A DNA stretch of 32,362 bases from Pseudomonadota bacterium. GTDB taxonomy: Bacteria > Pseudomonadota > Gammaproteobacteria > Xanthomonadales > Ahniellaceae. Positions 8,296-18,362 of this stretch are shown in pieces (position 1 is the first letter of the stretch; each line of letters begins with the position of its first letter). The stretch lies in NCBI GenBank assembly GCA_022705045.1, contig JAKJFE010000024.1, positions 1-32,362 of the forward strand, read 5' to 3'. Made by a program: the position numbers and the translations under genes. The notes beneath the pieces are model-generated. The model worked only from the letters and a program-made list of their open reading frames with translations. It ran no database searches and was not told where the DNA came from.

Positions 8296-11073
8296 TCAGC
8301 CGAGCTTCGCGCGCTGCGAACGCAGACCGTCAAGTTGCATGGTCCAGTCGCCGAGACGCGCGCGTTCCTGCTCGACGACCGCCGCCGGTGCATTGGCGAC
8401 GAAGGTCTCGCTGGCGAGTTTGCCTTGGCACTTCTTGATCTCGCCTTCGACGCGCGCGATTTCGCGATCCAGACGCTTCTTCTCGGCGTCGAGATCGATC
8501 AGACCGGCGAGCGGGATCAGCACGCGCAAGGAACCGACGATGGCCGCCGCAGACGCAGGCTCCTCTTCGACGGCTGCAAGAACGCGCAAGGATTCGGTCT
8601 TCGCAAGGAACGCGATCTGCGGGCCGAACTTGGCGACACGACGCGCATCGTCGGCATCACCACCCGCGAACAGCATCGGAATGGCCTTGCCCGGCGCGAT
8701 GTTCATCTCGCCGCGAATGCGACGCACGCTCATCAGCACGTCCTTGAGCCACTGCACTTCGGCAGCCGCGGCCGGATCGACGGCGATGTCGGCAGCCAGC
8801 GGGTAGCGCTGGGTCGCGATGAACTCACCGCTGGCGTATCCGAGTTTCGGCGACACGTGCTGCCAGATTTCCTCGGTCACGAACGGGATCAGCGGATGCA
8901 ACGCACGCAGCACGGTTTCGAGCACGTAGAGCAGCGTGTGGCGGGTCGAGTTCGCGGCCTCGGCATCGTCGCCGCTCAGTGCCGGCTTCGCGAGTTCGAG
9001 GAACCAGTCGCAGTATTCGTTCCAGGTGAACTCGTACAGCGCCTGCGAGGCCAAGTCGAAGCGATAGTCGGCCAACTGCGCATGCACGGCCTCGATCGTC
9101 GCGGCGAGGCGCGACAGGATCCAGCGTTCGGGTTCGGTCTTCGCCGAAGGAATCGCGCCTGAAGGCGCTCCAACAGCGAAGGACTCGGTGTTCATCAGCA
9201 CGAAACGCGCCGCGTTCCAGAGCTTGTTGCAGAAGTTCTTGTAGCCCTCGCAACGGTTGAAGTCGAACTTGATGTCGCGGCCGTGCGAGGCCAGCGATGC
9301 GAAGGTGAAGCGCAACGCGTCGGCGCCGACGGCGGTGATGCCGTTCGGGAATTCCTTGCGTGTGGCCTTTTCGATCTTCTCGGCCATCTGCGGCTGCATC
9401 AGCCCGCCCGTGCGCTTGGCGACCAGGTCGTCGAGGGTGATGCCGTCGATGAGATCCAGCGGATCGAGGATGTTGCCCTTCGACTTGGACATCTTCTGGC
9501 CGTCCTTGTCGCGCACGAGTCCGGTGATGTAAACGTGCTTGAACGGCACCTGCCCGGTGAAGTGATCCGTCATCATGATCATCCGGGCGACCCAGAAGAA
9601 GATGATGTCGAAGCCGGTGACCAGCACCGAGGTCGGCAGGAAGGTGTCGAAGCCGTACTGCTTCATCGCGTCGGCATCGGGCCAGCCCAGCGTCGAATGC
9701 GACCACAGTGCCGACGAGAACCAGGTTTCCAGCACGTCATCGTCACGCTTCAGTTCGCCGTGATAGCCGGCTGCCTCGGCCTGCGCCTTCGCAGAGGCCT
9801 CGTCACGTGCCACGAAGATTTCGCCGCCGGCGCCGTACCAGGCCGGAATGCGATGGCCCCACCACAGCTGGCGCGAGATGCACCAGTCCTGGATGTTGCC
9901 GAGCCAGTGGCGGTAGGTGTTGATCCAGTTCTCGGGCACGAACTTCACCGAGCCGTTCTCGACCAGTTCCAGGCCGCGCGCCGCGAGTCCGTCCATCTTC
10001 ACGAACCACTGGTAGGTGAGATACGGCTCGATGACCTGGCCGGTGCGATCGCCGCGCGGCACTTGGAGCTTGTGTGGCTTTTCTTCGACCAGCAGTTCGA
10101 GCGCGGTGAGGTCGGCCAGCACCGCCTTGCGCGCGACATAACGATCGAGCCCGCGATATTTCTCGGGCGCGTTGTCGTTCACCGTCGCGGTCGGCGTGAA
10201 GATGTTGATCATCGGCAGGCTGTGGCGCTTGCCGATCTCGTAGTCGTTGAAGTCGTGCGCCGGCGTGATCTTGACGCAGCCGGTGCCGAAGTCCTTGTCG
10301 ACGTAGGCATCGGCGATGATCGGAATCTCGCGGTCGGTCAGCGGCAGCTTCAGCGTCTTGCCGATCAATGCGGCGTAGCGATCGTCTTCCGGATGCACGG
10401 CCACGGCGACGTCGCCGAGCATGGTCTCAGGGCGCGTGGTCGCGACGACGAGCTGGCCTGAACCATCGGCCAAGGGATAGGCGATCGACCAGAGTTTGCC
10501 GGTTTCTTCCTCGCTGACGACTTCGAGGTCGGAGATCGCGGTCAGCAGCACCGGATCCCAGTTGACGAGGCGTTGACCGCGATAGATCAGGCCTTCTTCC
10601 TTCAGGCGCACGAAGGTTTCGACTACTGCCTTGGACAAGCCTTCATCCATCGTGAAGCGTTCGCGCGACCAGTCGCCGCTGACACCCATGCGGCGCATCT
10701 GCCGGCTGATGGTGCTGCCGGATTCTTCCTTCCACTGCCACACGCGTTCGACGAACTGTTCGCGCCCGAGCGCATTGCGCGTCTGGCCTTCGCGTTCGAG
10801 CAGGCGGCTGACCACCATCTCGGTCGCGATGCCGGCGTGGTCGGTGCCGAGTTGCCACAGCGTACGCTTGCCGCACATGCGCTGGTAGCGGATCAGCGTG
10901 TCCATGATGGTGTGCTGGAACGCGTGGCCCATGTGCAGGGTGCCGGTCACGTTCGGCGGCGGCAGCATGATCGTGTAGGGCTCGCCCTCGCCCTGCGGTG
11001 CGAAATAGCCGCTGGCTTCCCATTGCGGGTACCAGCGCGACTCGATGTCCTTGGGATCGAAGCTCTTGTCCAT
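8296..11073 (-). CDS. valS: Valyl-tRNA synthetase
   Basis: This 925-residue class Ia synthetase charges tRNA-Val. The HIGH motif is HMGH (47-50, in [15 protein letters not shown]) and KMSKS is at about 527-531 ([11 protein letters not shown]). The CP1 editing domain lies between, with [19 protein letters not shown] and the [17 protein letters not shown] stretch. The anticodon-binding domain follows, and a C-terminal Val-RS coiled-coil arm ([33 protein letters not shown]) ends the protein. The start at 11073 ([11 protein letters not shown]) is preferred over a 58-codon upstream extension of low-complexity sequence, because GGAG lies 7 nt upstream and the homologous N-terminus begins there. Its stop is 7 bp from a REP. 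Confidence 0.97.
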   Translation of the reverse strand: MDKSFDPKDIESRWYPQWEASGYFAPQGEGEPYTIMLPPPNVTGTLHMGHAFQHTIMDTLIRYQRMCGKRTLWQLGTDHAGIATEMVVSRLLEREGQTRNALGREQFVERVWQWKEESGSTISRQMRRMGVSGDWSRERFTMDEGLSKAVVETFVRLKEEGLIYRGQRLVNWDPVLLTAISDLEVVSEEETGKLWSIAYPLADGSGQLVVATTRPETMLGDVAVAVHPEDDRYAALIGKTLKLPLTDREIPIIADAYVDKDFGTGCVKITPAHDFNDYEIGKRHSLPMINIFTPTATVNDNAPEKYRGLDRYVARKAVLADLTALELLVEEKPHKLQVPRGDRTGQVIEPYLTYQWFVKMDGLAARGLELVENGSVKFVPENWINTYRHWLGNIQDWCISRQLWWGHRIPAWYGAGGEIFVARDEASAKAQAEAAGYHGELKRDDDVLETWFSSALWSHSTLGWPDADAMKQYGFDTFLPTSVLVTGFDIIFFWVARMIMMTDHFTGQVPFKHVYITGLVRDKDGQKMSKSKGNILDPLDLIDGITLDDLVAKRTGGLMQPQMAEKIEKATRKEFPNGITAVGADALRFTFASLASHGRDIKFDFNRCEGYKNFCNKLWNAARFVLMNTESFAVGAPSGAIPSAKTEPERWILSRLAATIEAVHAQLADYRFDLASQALYEFTWNEYCDWFLELAKPALSGDDAEAANSTRHTLLYVLETVLRALHPLIPFVTEEIWQHVSPKLGYASGEFIATQRYPLAADIAVDPAAAAEVQWLKDVLMSVRRIRGEMNIAPGKAIPMLFAGGDADDARRVAKFGPQIAFLAKTESLRVLAAVEEEPASAAAIVGSLRVLIPLAGLIDLDAEKKRLDREIARVEGEIKKCQGKLASETFVANAPAAVVEQERARLGDWTMQLDGLRSQRAKLG

Positions 11074-11126
11074 GCATGACTCCACGACGCCGCGGCCGAA
11101 CCGCAGCGATTGATACGAAGGAATGA

Positions 11127-11144
11127 GGCCGCGAAACCGCGGCC
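11127..11144 (-). terminator. Possible weak terminator/attenuator between lipoprotein gene and valS
   Basis: GGCCGCG (11127-11133) and CGCGGCC (11138-11144) form a 7-bp all-GC stem with an AAAC loop. The stem lies 14 bp past the lipoprotein stop and 53 bp before the valS start. The following minus-strand bases (TCATTCCTTCG) are only mildly T-rich. It may reduce read-through into valS. Confidence 0.4.
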
Positions 11145-11158
11145 GAAGGCCGACTAGG

Positions 11159-11644
11159 CTAGCACGGACGCGTGGTGCAGCTGGTCGAACCGGACGCCGA
11201 GCGACCTTCCGCCGGGAAGTAGTGGACGCGCCGGATGCGTTCGCCATCGAACTCGTACACCGCCACCGATTGCTGTCCGCGCGGGCCTTGCGGCCCCTGC
11301 CAGTACGCGAGTTCCAGCGTCACCACACGTTCCGGCCCGACCATCACCTGTTCGATCCGCGAACGGCAACTCGGGCAGCCGCGGAAGTACTCGCCCATCT
11401 CCGACATCAGTTCGGCGCGGCCGATCGATTCGGTGGTGATGCTGCGCCCATCGACACTGAGCCATTCGATGTGCGGACTGACGAGTGCGGCCATGCGCGT
11501 CGCGTCATGCGCGTTGAACGCGGCAACGAAGGCGCGCACCGCGTCGATGCGTGTATCGACCGCATCGGCCGGCGGCTGGACGCGCCCGCTGCTTGCGCAA
11601 GCCGTGAGGACCAGCATGATTGCGAGCATCGAGACACGGGGCAT
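11159..11644 (-). CDS. NTF2/SnoaL-like lipoprotein
   Basis: This is a 161-residue protein with a lipoprotein signal ending LVLTAC (lipidated Cys16). An NTF2-like domain (about 30-145) follows, with the typical start [27 protein letters not shown] and the strand [12 protein letters not shown]. The second half has a CPSC pair and the C-terminus has CTTRPC, so disulfides are possible in the periplasm. NTF2-like proteins include isomerases, binding proteins and many of unknown role, so no substrate is assigned. It follows the glycosyltransferase gene by 8 bp and is probably co-transcribed with it. Confidence 0.78.
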   Translation of the reverse strand: MPRVSMLAIMLVLTACASSGRVQPPADAVDTRIDAVRAFVAAFNAHDATRMAALVSPHIEWLSVDGRSITTESIGRAELMSEMGEYFRGCPSCRSRIEQVMVGPERVVTLELAYWQGPQGPRGQQSVAVYEFDGERIRRVHYFPAEGRSASGSTSCTTRPC

Positions 11645-11652
11645 GCATCACC

Positions 11653-13170
11653 TCAATTGCGGCGGTTGTCGCTGTCGCGGCGCACACCGGCGATGACGAA
11701 CCGGTGCGATTCGCCGAAGCGCTGGATGTGATGGCCGAGTGCGTGAGCGCGATCGACGAAATGGTCGTAGTTCTCGGGACGGATCAGGAACAGGCGCTTG
11801 CCTTCCGCTTCGAGCAATTCGTTTTCGAGCGTGTCGTCGTAACGCACGCCGGGATTGTCGAACAGCCCCACCCATTCGGTCGGGCAGTCGAGATAGAAGC
11901 CGAGGCCGTAACGCGGCGATTCGTCGATGAACACGACCTCGCGTGGCGTATACGGCACCATCGTGTCGATCACCTTGGCGAAGTGGCGCATGTCCTTGTT
12001 GTTCTGGAGCAGGGTCGAGCCGAATTTCAGCAGCACCAGCACGACTGCCACGACCGGCAGCCACCACAAGCGACGTGCCAACCGCGCAGGTTCTTGCAGC
12101 CAGCCGCGTGCGACGACGAGCGCCAAGGCCGGGAACAGCGGCAACAGATACAGCGGCAGACGCGAGCGGGCCAGCATGAAGACGATCAGCGGCAGCACGA
12201 TCCAGAGCGTCAGGAATTTCGCTTCCGGCGCCAACTGCGACCAACCGGCCCGCGTACGCGGGAACAAAGCGATGCGGCGCCAGACCGTCGGCAGCCAGGG
12301 CAAGGTGCCGAGCAACAGGGTGAATCCGTAGACGTAGAAGCCGCCCCACCATTGCGGGAAACGGCCGTGTTCGGAAGAGGCGACGCGCGCCACCACCTCT
12401 TCCTCGACCAGGTAGGTCATCAGTCCGGGATTGCGCAGCACCACAGCGATGTACCAGCTCAATCCGACGACGGCGAACGCGAGCAGGCCGCGCGGGTCGA
12501 ACAACTGGCGCGTGCGGTGCTGCGATTGCATCGCGTCGAACACCAGGACGGCGACCAGCGGCAGCAAGCCAGGCGGTCCCTTGGTCACGAAGGCGAGGCC
12601 GAACCCGATCCACATCAGCACGATCCATCGCCAGGCGTGGTGATCCTCGCGCAAGGGCCAGCGTGCGCCGACGTAACCGAACACGCCCAGCGTCGTCATC
12701 AGCGTCAACAAGGTGTCGGTGGTGACGAGATTGGCCGCGAAGAAGGACAGGGCCGTGGTCGCGTAGATCGCTGCCGGCAGGCCGGGCAGTGTCGGTGTCA
12801 GGCGCCGCCCGATGCCGAACAGCAGCCCGACCGTCAGTGCGAACGCCAGCGCGTACGGGGCGCGTACGGCCCACTCGTTGCGGCCGAACTGGCCGACACT
12901 GCCGGCGATGGCCCAATAGGTCAGCGGCGGCTTGGTCGGATGGATGTGATGGGCATGGCGGCGCGGGGTGATGTAGTCGCCCGAACGCAGCATTTCCATC
13001 GCGACCTGGGTGTAGCGGCCTTCGTCGGTCTCCCACAAGCCACGCGATCCCTGGAACGCGAACCCCAGCGCCAGCGCGCAGGCGAGAGTCAGCCAGAACG
13101 ACCGCAGCACGCGCAACAGTCCGGACGCAGCGAGCGCGGGCGGCTGCACTTCAAGCGGTATCGACGACAT
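11653..13170 (-). CDS. ArnT/PMT-like GT-C glycosyltransferase (GT39/GT83 superfamily)
   Basis: This 505-residue integral membrane protein has about 11-13 hydrophobic helices. It has the GT-C signature in the first periplasmic loop: LWETDEGRYTQVAMEML (about 46-62), including the catalytic acidic pair DE, then HIHPTKPPLTYWA. A soluble C-terminal domain (about 400-505) follows the last helix. The family moves a sugar from polyprenyl phosphate to lipid A (ArnT) or to proteins (PMT). Which acceptor applies here cannot be told. The absence of arnBCDEF neighbours argues against a dedicated aminoarabinose operon. The ATG at 13170 lies 85 bp after the kinase stop on the same strand, so it may have its own promoter. 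Confidence 0.85.
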   Translation of the reverse strand: MSSIPLEVQPPALAASGLLRVLRSFWLTLACALALGFAFQGSRGLWETDEGRYTQVAMEMLRSGDYITPRRHAHHIHPTKPPLTYWAIAGSVGQFGRNEWAVRAPYALAFALTVGLLFGIGRRLTPTLPGLPAAIYATTALSFFAANLVTTDTLLTLMTTLGVFGYVGARWPLREDHHAWRWIVLMWIGFGLAFVTKGPPGLLPLVAVLVFDAMQSQHRTRQLFDPRGLLAFAVVGLSWYIAVVLRNPGLMTYLVEEEVVARVASSEHGRFPQWWGGFYVYGFTLLLGTLPWLPTVWRRIALFPRTRAGWSQLAPEAKFLTLWIVLPLIVFMLARSRLPLYLLPLFPALALVVARGWLQEPARLARRLWWLPVVAVVLVLLKFGSTLLQNNKDMRHFAKVIDTMVPYTPREVVFIDESPRYGLGFYLDCPTEWVGLFDNPGVRYDDTLENELLEAEGKRLFLIRPENYDHFVDRAHALGHHIQRFGESHRFVIAGVRRDSDNRRN

Positions 13171-13255
13171 TCGGGCATCCCTGTGAGTCCGGCCAAGCTA
13201 GCGCAGCGCATGATAAGGCGGCGTTAGGGTTGCGGTCGCCTCCGGTAAACGAAGG

Positions 13256-16081
13256 TCAGCGCCATTCGGCCAGCAAGGTGCGGGCAGCGCGCACGAGCCG
13301 GTGATCGGGACCGTATTCGGCCACCAGCCGCACCAGCCCAGCCTCGACATCGGCACGCGCGGCTACCCTGTCGCCAGCCTGCGCACGCAAGCGGCCGCGC
13401 ACCACCAGCGCCTCGCCGATCATCGCGTGCGCCGCATCTTCGTGCTCGAGCACGTCCATCGCGCACTGAAGCCGCGGCAGGGACTGCGCATCGACGCGTC
13501 CGGCGTCGAGCGCGATACCCGTGGCAAGCACCACGTTTTCGGCGTAACCGCTATGGTCCTCGCCGTACATCGACTTCAGCGCCGCGGCGGCACGTTCGTT
13601 TTCCGCGATGGCCTCGACGTAGCGGCCGTTCGCGGCGTAGGCCAGCGCCAGCCGTTCGGCCGCATAGGCGATTTCGGCCTGACCGATCCCCGGCAGCGTC
13701 GTCAGCAACTTCGCATTCTCTTCGAGCTCGGCCGTGCCGCGCGCCAGATCGCCGGCTTCGATGCGCGCTTCGCCCAGACTGGTGCGCGCACTCAGCGTGA
13801 ACGCGTTCTGCGGACCCAATGCACGTGTATAGACATCGACGGCTTGCTCGTACTGCGGAATCGCCTGCGCCGCCTGCCCACGCGCGAGCGCGAGCCGCCC
13901 CTTGAAGACCAGCACCTGGCCAAGCTCCGGCGACCCGAGCGGACGGAGCACCTGTTCGGCTTCGTCGAGCGCGACCGCGGCCTCGTCGTATCGGCGCATG
14001 CGTCGCAGCAGATCACCGAGCCGCATCGCGGACTGACCGATCACCGGATGCGCCGCACCCACGCTGGCGCGCGCCGCCGCGATCGCGTCGGCATACAGGG
14101 GCAAGGCCTCGGCATAACGCCGTTGACGGCGCATCAAATCAGCCAGCATCACGCGCGGATAGACGGTCTGAACATGCTCGGCACCGGAGCGTGCGACATA
14201 ACCGTCGAGCGCGCGACGAAGGCTGGCTTCGGCTTCGTCGAGCCGGTCGAGCTGTTCCAGCACGACCCCGAGGTTGTAGTGCCGACGCAGGGTTTCGAGA
14301 TGATCGGGACCGTAGTGCATCTCGTGTACCGCGAGCGTATGCCGCGCCAGCGTCAACGCTTCCTCGGGCTGGCCCTGCTCGAGACGCAACCGCACCAGGC
14401 GCATTTCCACACACGCGGTGCGAATGTCGTCGGGGCCGGCGAGCTCGCGCAGCAACTGCACCGCGCGCTCGATGGCCGCAAGCGCCGGTTCGCGCTGCCC
14501 GAGTGCCAGGTCGACACCGCCGAGTTCGCCGAGCGCGACGGCATAACCGATGGAACGTTCGCCCTCGATGTCGCGGCGCCAGTCGAGCACCTTCGCGAGA
14601 TGGGCGCGTGCCGGTTTCAGGTCACCGAGATTGGACTGGATCTGCGCGAGGTCGCCGACGATGTCGGCCGCAAGACGCAGATCTGCGGCGAAGTCCTGGC
14701 TTGCCTGGTCCAGACCCTGGGCCACCAGTTCGGCCGCGGTGCGTGCCTTGGCGCGCGCGCGATCCAGCGGATCCTGTTCGCGGAACAGCGACAGCGTGAA
14801 GTCCTTGATGGTCTCGGCGCGACGCAACTGCGCCTGCGCGGCCGCCGCCTGCTGTCGCGCCTCGCGCGCCTGCCACAACGCGACCATCAGCGCGACGACG
14901 ATGCCGGCCAGCGACAGCAGGCCAGCCGCAACGCCACCGCGATGGCGCCGGATGAACTTGCCGACGCGATAACCGAACGTGTCCGGTCGTGCCGAAATCG
15001 GGTGGCCGTCGAGATAGCACCGCACATCCTCGGCCAGTGCATATGCCGAAGGATAGCGCCGTTGCGGTTCCGGGTGCAGGGCCTTAAGCACGAGGGTGTC
15101 GAGGTCGCCGACGAGATCACGCGCCGTTGTCTGCGTCTGCGCATTGCGCTGGCGCGCAAGCAACTCGCTCGGCGCACGAGGTGCCTGTTCACCCGTCGCA
15201 TCGTCCGCGAACCTGGGCAAGTCGCCCGTCAGCAGTTCGTGCAGGATCACGCCGAGCGCGTAGATGTCGACGGCCGTGCCGACCGGCTCGCCGCGATGCT
15301 GCTCGGGCGCGGCGTACGCCGGCGTCAGCACGCGCATGCCCGCTTCGGTGCGCAAGGCCTCGCCATCATCTCCATCGAGCAGCTTGGCGATCCCGAAGTC
15401 GAGCAGTTTCACCGAGCCATCAGCCTGCACCAGCACGTTCGATGGCTTCAGGTCGCGATGCACAACCAGTTGCCGGTGTGCGGCATCGACCGCGTCGCAG
15501 ACCGCGATGATCAAGCGCAGGCGTGCGGCCAGGGACAATCCCAATCGCCGCGCGTGATCGGTCAGGTTCTCGCCGGGCACGAATTCCATGACCAGATACG
15601 GCGCGCCGTCCTGGTCGCTGCCCCCGTCGATCAGACGCGCGATACCCGGATGGTCGAGTCGCGCGAGGATGCGCCGCTCCTGCGCGAAACGCGCGAGCAG
15701 GTCTTCGCTGTCGAGGCCGCGGCGCAGAAGCTTGACCGCGACCGTCTGATGGAAAGCCGCAGTGATGCGTTCGGCGCGATAGACATCGCCCATGCCACCG
15801 CGGCCGACGCGTTCGAGCAGCCGATAGGCGCCGACGATCTGGCCACTGCGGTCCAGCGCCGCTGCGGCCGCGTTCGCTGCGGAAACGATGGCAGCCGGCC
15901 CGGTCCGGTCGAGCAGTCCGCTGTCCGAATCGGCCGCGAGCAAGGCGCGCACTTCGTCGGCCAGCCAGCGCGATTCGGCGGCCAGCACATCGAGCGCCGC
16001 ATGGCGGTCGGTCTCGTCCAGTTCCGAAATGCGCTCGAACTCGCGCAGCGCACGCGCCTGATCGGCGGAATCAGGCGTCAT
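13256..16081 (-). CDS. Membrane Ser/Thr protein kinase with C-terminal TPR repeats
   Basis: This is a 941-residue protein. Its Hanks-type kinase domain (about 84-355) has the glycine loop GRGGMG (93-98), Lys117 (VAVKLL), the catalytic loop HRDLKPSN (208-215), DFG (228-230) and the APE-like APEQH (258-262). One transmembrane helix (about 382-403) follows, then a long periplasmic TPR region (about 440-940) with recurrent helix pairs such as ALAAIERAVQLLRELAGPD and EEALTLARHTLAVHEMHYGPDHLETLRRHYNLGVVLEQL. The sequence predicts an active kinase. The gene overlaps the ECF sigma gene by 11 bp, a widespread xanthomonad pairing in which the kinase may act on the sigma factor or its targets (inference). 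Confidence 0.92.
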   Translation of the reverse strand: MTPDSADQARALREFERISELDETDRHAALDVLAAESRWLADEVRALLAADSDSGLLDRTGPAAIVSAANAAAAALDRSGQIVGAYRLLERVGRGGMGDVYRAERITAAFHQTVAVKLLRRGLDSEDLLARFAQERRILARLDHPGIARLIDGGSDQDGAPYLVMEFVPGENLTDHARRLGLSLAARLRLIIAVCDAVDAAHRQLVVHRDLKPSNVLVQADGSVKLLDFGIAKLLDGDDGEALRTEAGMRVLTPAYAAPEQHRGEPVGTAVDIYALGVILHELLTGDLPRFADDATGEQAPRAPSELLARQRNAQTQTTARDLVGDLDTLVLKALHPEPQRRYPSAYALAEDVRCYLDGHPISARPDTFGYRVGKFIRRHRGGVAAGLLSLAGIVVALMVALWQAREARQQAAAAQAQLRRAETIKDFTLSLFREQDPLDRARAKARTAAELVAQGLDQASQDFAADLRLAADIVGDLAQIQSNLGDLKPARAHLAKVLDWRRDIEGERSIGYAVALGELGGVDLALGQREPALAAIERAVQLLRELAGPDDIRTACVEMRLVRLRLEQGQPEEALTLARHTLAVHEMHYGPDHLETLRRHYNLGVVLEQLDRLDEAEASLRRALDGYVARSGAEHVQTVYPRVMLADLMRRQRRYAEALPLYADAIAAARASVGAAHPVIGQSAMRLGDLLRRMRRYDEAAVALDEAEQVLRPLGSPELGQVLVFKGRLALARGQAAQAIPQYEQAVDVYTRALGPQNAFTLSARTSLGEARIEAGDLARGTAELEENAKLLTTLPGIGQAEIAYAAERLALAYAANGRYVEAIAENERAAAALKSMYGEDHSGYAENVVLATGIALDAGRVDAQSLPRLQCAMDVLEHEDAAHAMIGEALVVRGRLRAQAGDRVAARADVEAGLVRLVAEYGPDHRLVRAARTLLAEWR

Positions 16082-16634
16082 GGCCGGCCGCCCCCAGTTG
16101 CCGATGCAGGAAGGCCCGGGCCGTGCGCCAGCGCCGCTTCAGCGTGCGCTCGGAAACACCCAGCAGCGGTGCGATCTGTTCCAGCGGCAAGCCGGCGAAA
16201 TACCGCAGCTCGACCAGTTGCACGGCCTCGGGATCGATGGCGTCGAGATCACCCAGCGCGCGGTCAAGGTCGAGCAGGCGGCCATCGTCGATGTCCGGTT
16301 CGGCCACGTCGAGCACGCCGTAGAGCGCGGTGATGTCGAGACCGCCACCGCGTTTTTCGGCCTGCTGGCGACGCAGGCGGTCGATGGCGATCTGACGCAT
16401 CGCCCGTGCCGCCACCGCGAAGAAATGCGCGCGCGAACTCATCTCAAGCTGTTCCGCGCGAACCAGCCGCAACCAGCAATCGTGGACCAGCGAGGTGGTC
16501 CGCATCGGCGCACCCGGCAACACCTGGCGCGCGGCGATGGCGTGCAGGTCCTGGTAGATGCGCGCAAACACGCGCTCGCCCGCCGCGCGATCGCCAGCGA
16601 ACGCCTGCCCCAGCCATTCCGTGATGTCGCCCAT
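16071..16634 (-). CDS. ECF sigma-70 factor (TIGR02999-type)
   Basis: This is a 187-residue sigma factor. Region 2 runs from about 20 to 95 (ARIYQDLHAIAARQ...TSLVHDCWLRL...SRAHFFAVAARAMRQIAIDRLRR) and region 4 from about 125 to 180, with the helix-turn-helix FAGLPLEQIAPLLGVSERTLKRRWRTARAFL. The ATG at 16634 (MGDITEWLG) is chosen over the 16-codon longer form at 16682, because GAGGAA lies just upstream. The family is typically encoded beside a Ser/Thr kinase, with no anti-sigma factor gene. No anti-sigma gene is present here either, so control may be through the kinase. It is divergent from the globin gene across 249 bp that hold no other ORF. Confidence 0.92.
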   Translation of the reverse strand: MGDITEWLGQAFAGDRAAGERVFARIYQDLHAIAARQVLPGAPMRTTSLVHDCWLRLVRAEQLEMSSRAHFFAVAARAMRQIAIDRLRRQQAEKRGGGLDITALYGVLDVAEPDIDDGRLLDLDRALGDLDAIDPEAVQLVELRYFAGLPLEQIAPLLGVSERTLKRRWRTARAFLHRQLGAAGHDA

Positions 16635-16883
16635 GGTTGTCTTCCTCGCCACCCACGAGTCTCGCATGGCTCGGCAAGCCAAATGTGGTCGACCGTCTGC
16701 ACATCGGGTTCGGTGAGCTCATGCCCTTCACCACGTGAAATCGCCGGTCCGCGGGCCAGGATGTCCGCTTGTGCCCGATTTCTGCGTACCCCAGTCCAGA
16801 ACCCCGGGTCGGCTCGCGTTGCTTCCCCCTGTCTCTGCACGCCCTCGCCGGCCCGGGGTTCATCCCACTCAAGGAGAGATTCG

Positions 16884-17306
16884 ATGAAGACGCAAACGGT
16901 CCAGCTGGTGCAATCGAGCTTCGCCCAGGTCGCAGCCATCGCCGACACGGCGGCGGCGTTGTTCTACGCAAACCTGTTCCGCCGCGACCCGTCGTTGCGC
17001 CCGATGTTCCGCGGCGACATGCAGGCCCAAGGCGCCAAGCTGATGCAGATGATCGCGGTGGCCGTGAACCGCCTCGGCAATCCCGAGACGCTGGTGCCGG
17101 TGCTGGAGAACATGGGGCGCCGCCACGCCGGCTACGGCGTCGTCGATGCCCACTACGACACCGTCGGCGCTGCGCTGGTCGACACCCTGGCAGCCGGTCT
17201 CGGCGACGCGTTCAGCGATGACGTGCGCGCCGCCTGGATCGAGGTCTACGGTTTCATCGCGACGACCATGCAGCGCGCTGCGGCGGACTCGGCGCTGGCG
17301 GCTTGA
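16884..17306 (+). CDS. Single-domain haemoglobin (Vitreoscilla/flavohaemoglobin-type globin)
   Basis: This is a 140-residue globin. The proximal haem ligand is His81 in RRHAGYGV, the position of KHCQAGV in Vitreoscilla haemoglobin. Phe42 is at CD1 (LRPMFRGD), with Gln residues nearby (QAQG) for the distal side, and HYDTVGAALVDTL follows. There is no reductase domain, so this is not a flavohaemoglobin. Such proteins bind oxygen or NO and support respiration or NO defence. AAGGAGAG lies 6 nt before the ATG at 16884. The frame is open upstream, but that part is a shadow of the sigma-kinase genes. Confidence 0.87.
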   Translation: MKTQTVQLVQSSFAQVAAIADTAAALFYANLFRRDPSLRPMFRGDMQAQGAKLMQMIAVAVNRLGNPETLVPVLENMGRRHAGYGVVDAHYDTVGAALVDTLAAGLGDAFSDDVRAAWIEVYGFIATTMQRAAADSALAA

Positions 17307-17402
17307 GCACTCTGCGCCCGGTCTGCCCGCGCCATGCCACGCGACCGATCAGGCCGAGCCGCTAGACTGCGCGTTCCTATTCGTTCGCCCCCGGAGCGCG
17401 TC

Positions 17403-18320
17403 ATGGCCATGCAATATCCCGAGCAGATCTGGTTCAACGGCAAGATCATGCCGTGGCGCGACGCCACCGTGCACGTGATGGCGCATGCGATCCACTACGG
17501 CTCCTCGGTCTTCGAAGGCATCCGCGCCTACGACACGCCGAACGGTGCCGCGGTGTTTCGCCTGACCGATCATCTCAAGCGCCTGTACATGTCGGCGAAG
17601 ATCTACGAGATGCCGATCCCGTACACGCTGGACGAGTTGATCCAGGGCACGCGCGACGTGATCAAGGCCAATGGCCTAGGCAAGTGCTACATCCGCCCGG
17701 TCGCGTTCCGCGGTCTCGGCGGCTTCGGCCTGTCGGCCGACTGCCCGACCGACGTCGCGATCGCGGCCTGGCCGATGGGCGAATACCTCGGCCACGCCGT
17801 CACCGAAACCGGCATCGACGCGATGGTGTCGAGTTGGCAGCGCTTCGCGCCGAACACGATTCCGGCCGGTGCCAAGGCAGGCGGCAACTATCTCAGCGGC
17901 CAATTGATCGCGCGCGAAGCACGTCGTCTCGGCTTCGGCGAAGGCATCGCCCTCGCCAGCACCGGCCTGCTCTCGGAAGGCGCCGGCGAAAACCTGTTCC
18001 TCGTGATGAACGGCGAACTGCACACCACGCCGGTGTCGGCGGCGCTGCTCAACGGCATCACCCGCAACACCATCATCAGTCTCGCGAAAGCCGCGGGCAT
18101 GACCGTGATCGAACGCGACCTCCCGCGCGAATACCTCTACCTCTGCGACGAGCTGTTCATGTGCGGCACCGCCGCCGAGATCACGCCGATCAAGACCGTC
18201 GACGGCAAGTCGGTCGGCAGTGGCGAACGCGGTCCGATCACGGCGCAGATCCAGAAGCTCTACTTCGACCTCGTCGGCGGCCGCTCGCCCGATCCGCACG
18301 GCTGGCGCGAGATGGTGTGA
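17403..18320 (+). CDS. ilvE: Branched-chain amino acid aminotransferase
   Basis: This is a 305-residue class IV (fold type IV) PLP aminotransferase. Lys158 in PAGAKAGGNY is the Schiff-base lysine. The family segments YGSSVFEGIRAYDT (32-45), STGLLSEGAGENLFLV and ELFMCGTAAEITPI are present. It performs the last step of Ile, Leu and Val synthesis. GGAG lies 7 nt before the ATG at 17403, and an alternative 23-codon extension has no homologous sequence. It lies 96 bp after the globin gene, is not obviously coupled to it, and is followed by a strong hairpin. Confidence 0.96.
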   Translation: MAMQYPEQIWFNGKIMPWRDATVHVMAHAIHYGSSVFEGIRAYDTPNGAAVFRLTDHLKRLYMSAKIYEMPIPYTLDELIQGTRDVIKANGLGKCYIRPVAFRGLGGFGLSADCPTDVAIAAWPMGEYLGHAVTETGIDAMVSSWQRFAPNTIPAGAKAGGNYLSGQLIAREARRLGFGEGIALASTGLLSEGAGENLFLVMNGELHTTPVSAALLNGITRNTIISLAKAAGMTVIERDLPREYLYLCDELFMCGTAAEITPIKTVDGKSVGSGERGPITAQIQKLYFDLVGGRSPDPHGWREMV

Positions 18321-18329
18321 CCGCAAGCC

Positions 18330-18356
18330 GGCCCGCGCTCGACACAAGCGCGGGCC
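18330..18356. terminator. Hairpin terminator between convergent ilvE and the kinase gene
   Basis: GGCCCGCGCT (18330-18339) pairs perfectly with AGCGCGGGCC (18347-18356) over a 7-nt loop. The hairpin lies 9 bp after ilvE and 6 bp before the stop of the convergent minus-strand gene. There is no clear T-run on either strand, so it may act as a pause or mRNA 3'-end stabiliser for both genes. Confidence 0.6.
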
Positions 18357-18362
18357 GATCCG

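Noticed and set aside
10900..11247. Longer valS start at 11247
   Set aside because: The 58 extra residues are low-complexity and Arg-rich, without family homology; the start at 11073 has a good ribosome-binding site.
11620..13227. A 535-codon plus-strand frame opposite the glycosyltransferase
   Set aside because: Its composition is Gln/Arg/His-rich with no hydrophobic core, typical of the antisense of a membrane-protein gene.
13301..16333. A 1010-codon plus-strand open frame opposite the kinase and sigma genes
   Set aside because: It is a GC-rich antisense shadow: the opposite strand encodes clear kinase, TPR and sigma domains, and this frame shows no motif.
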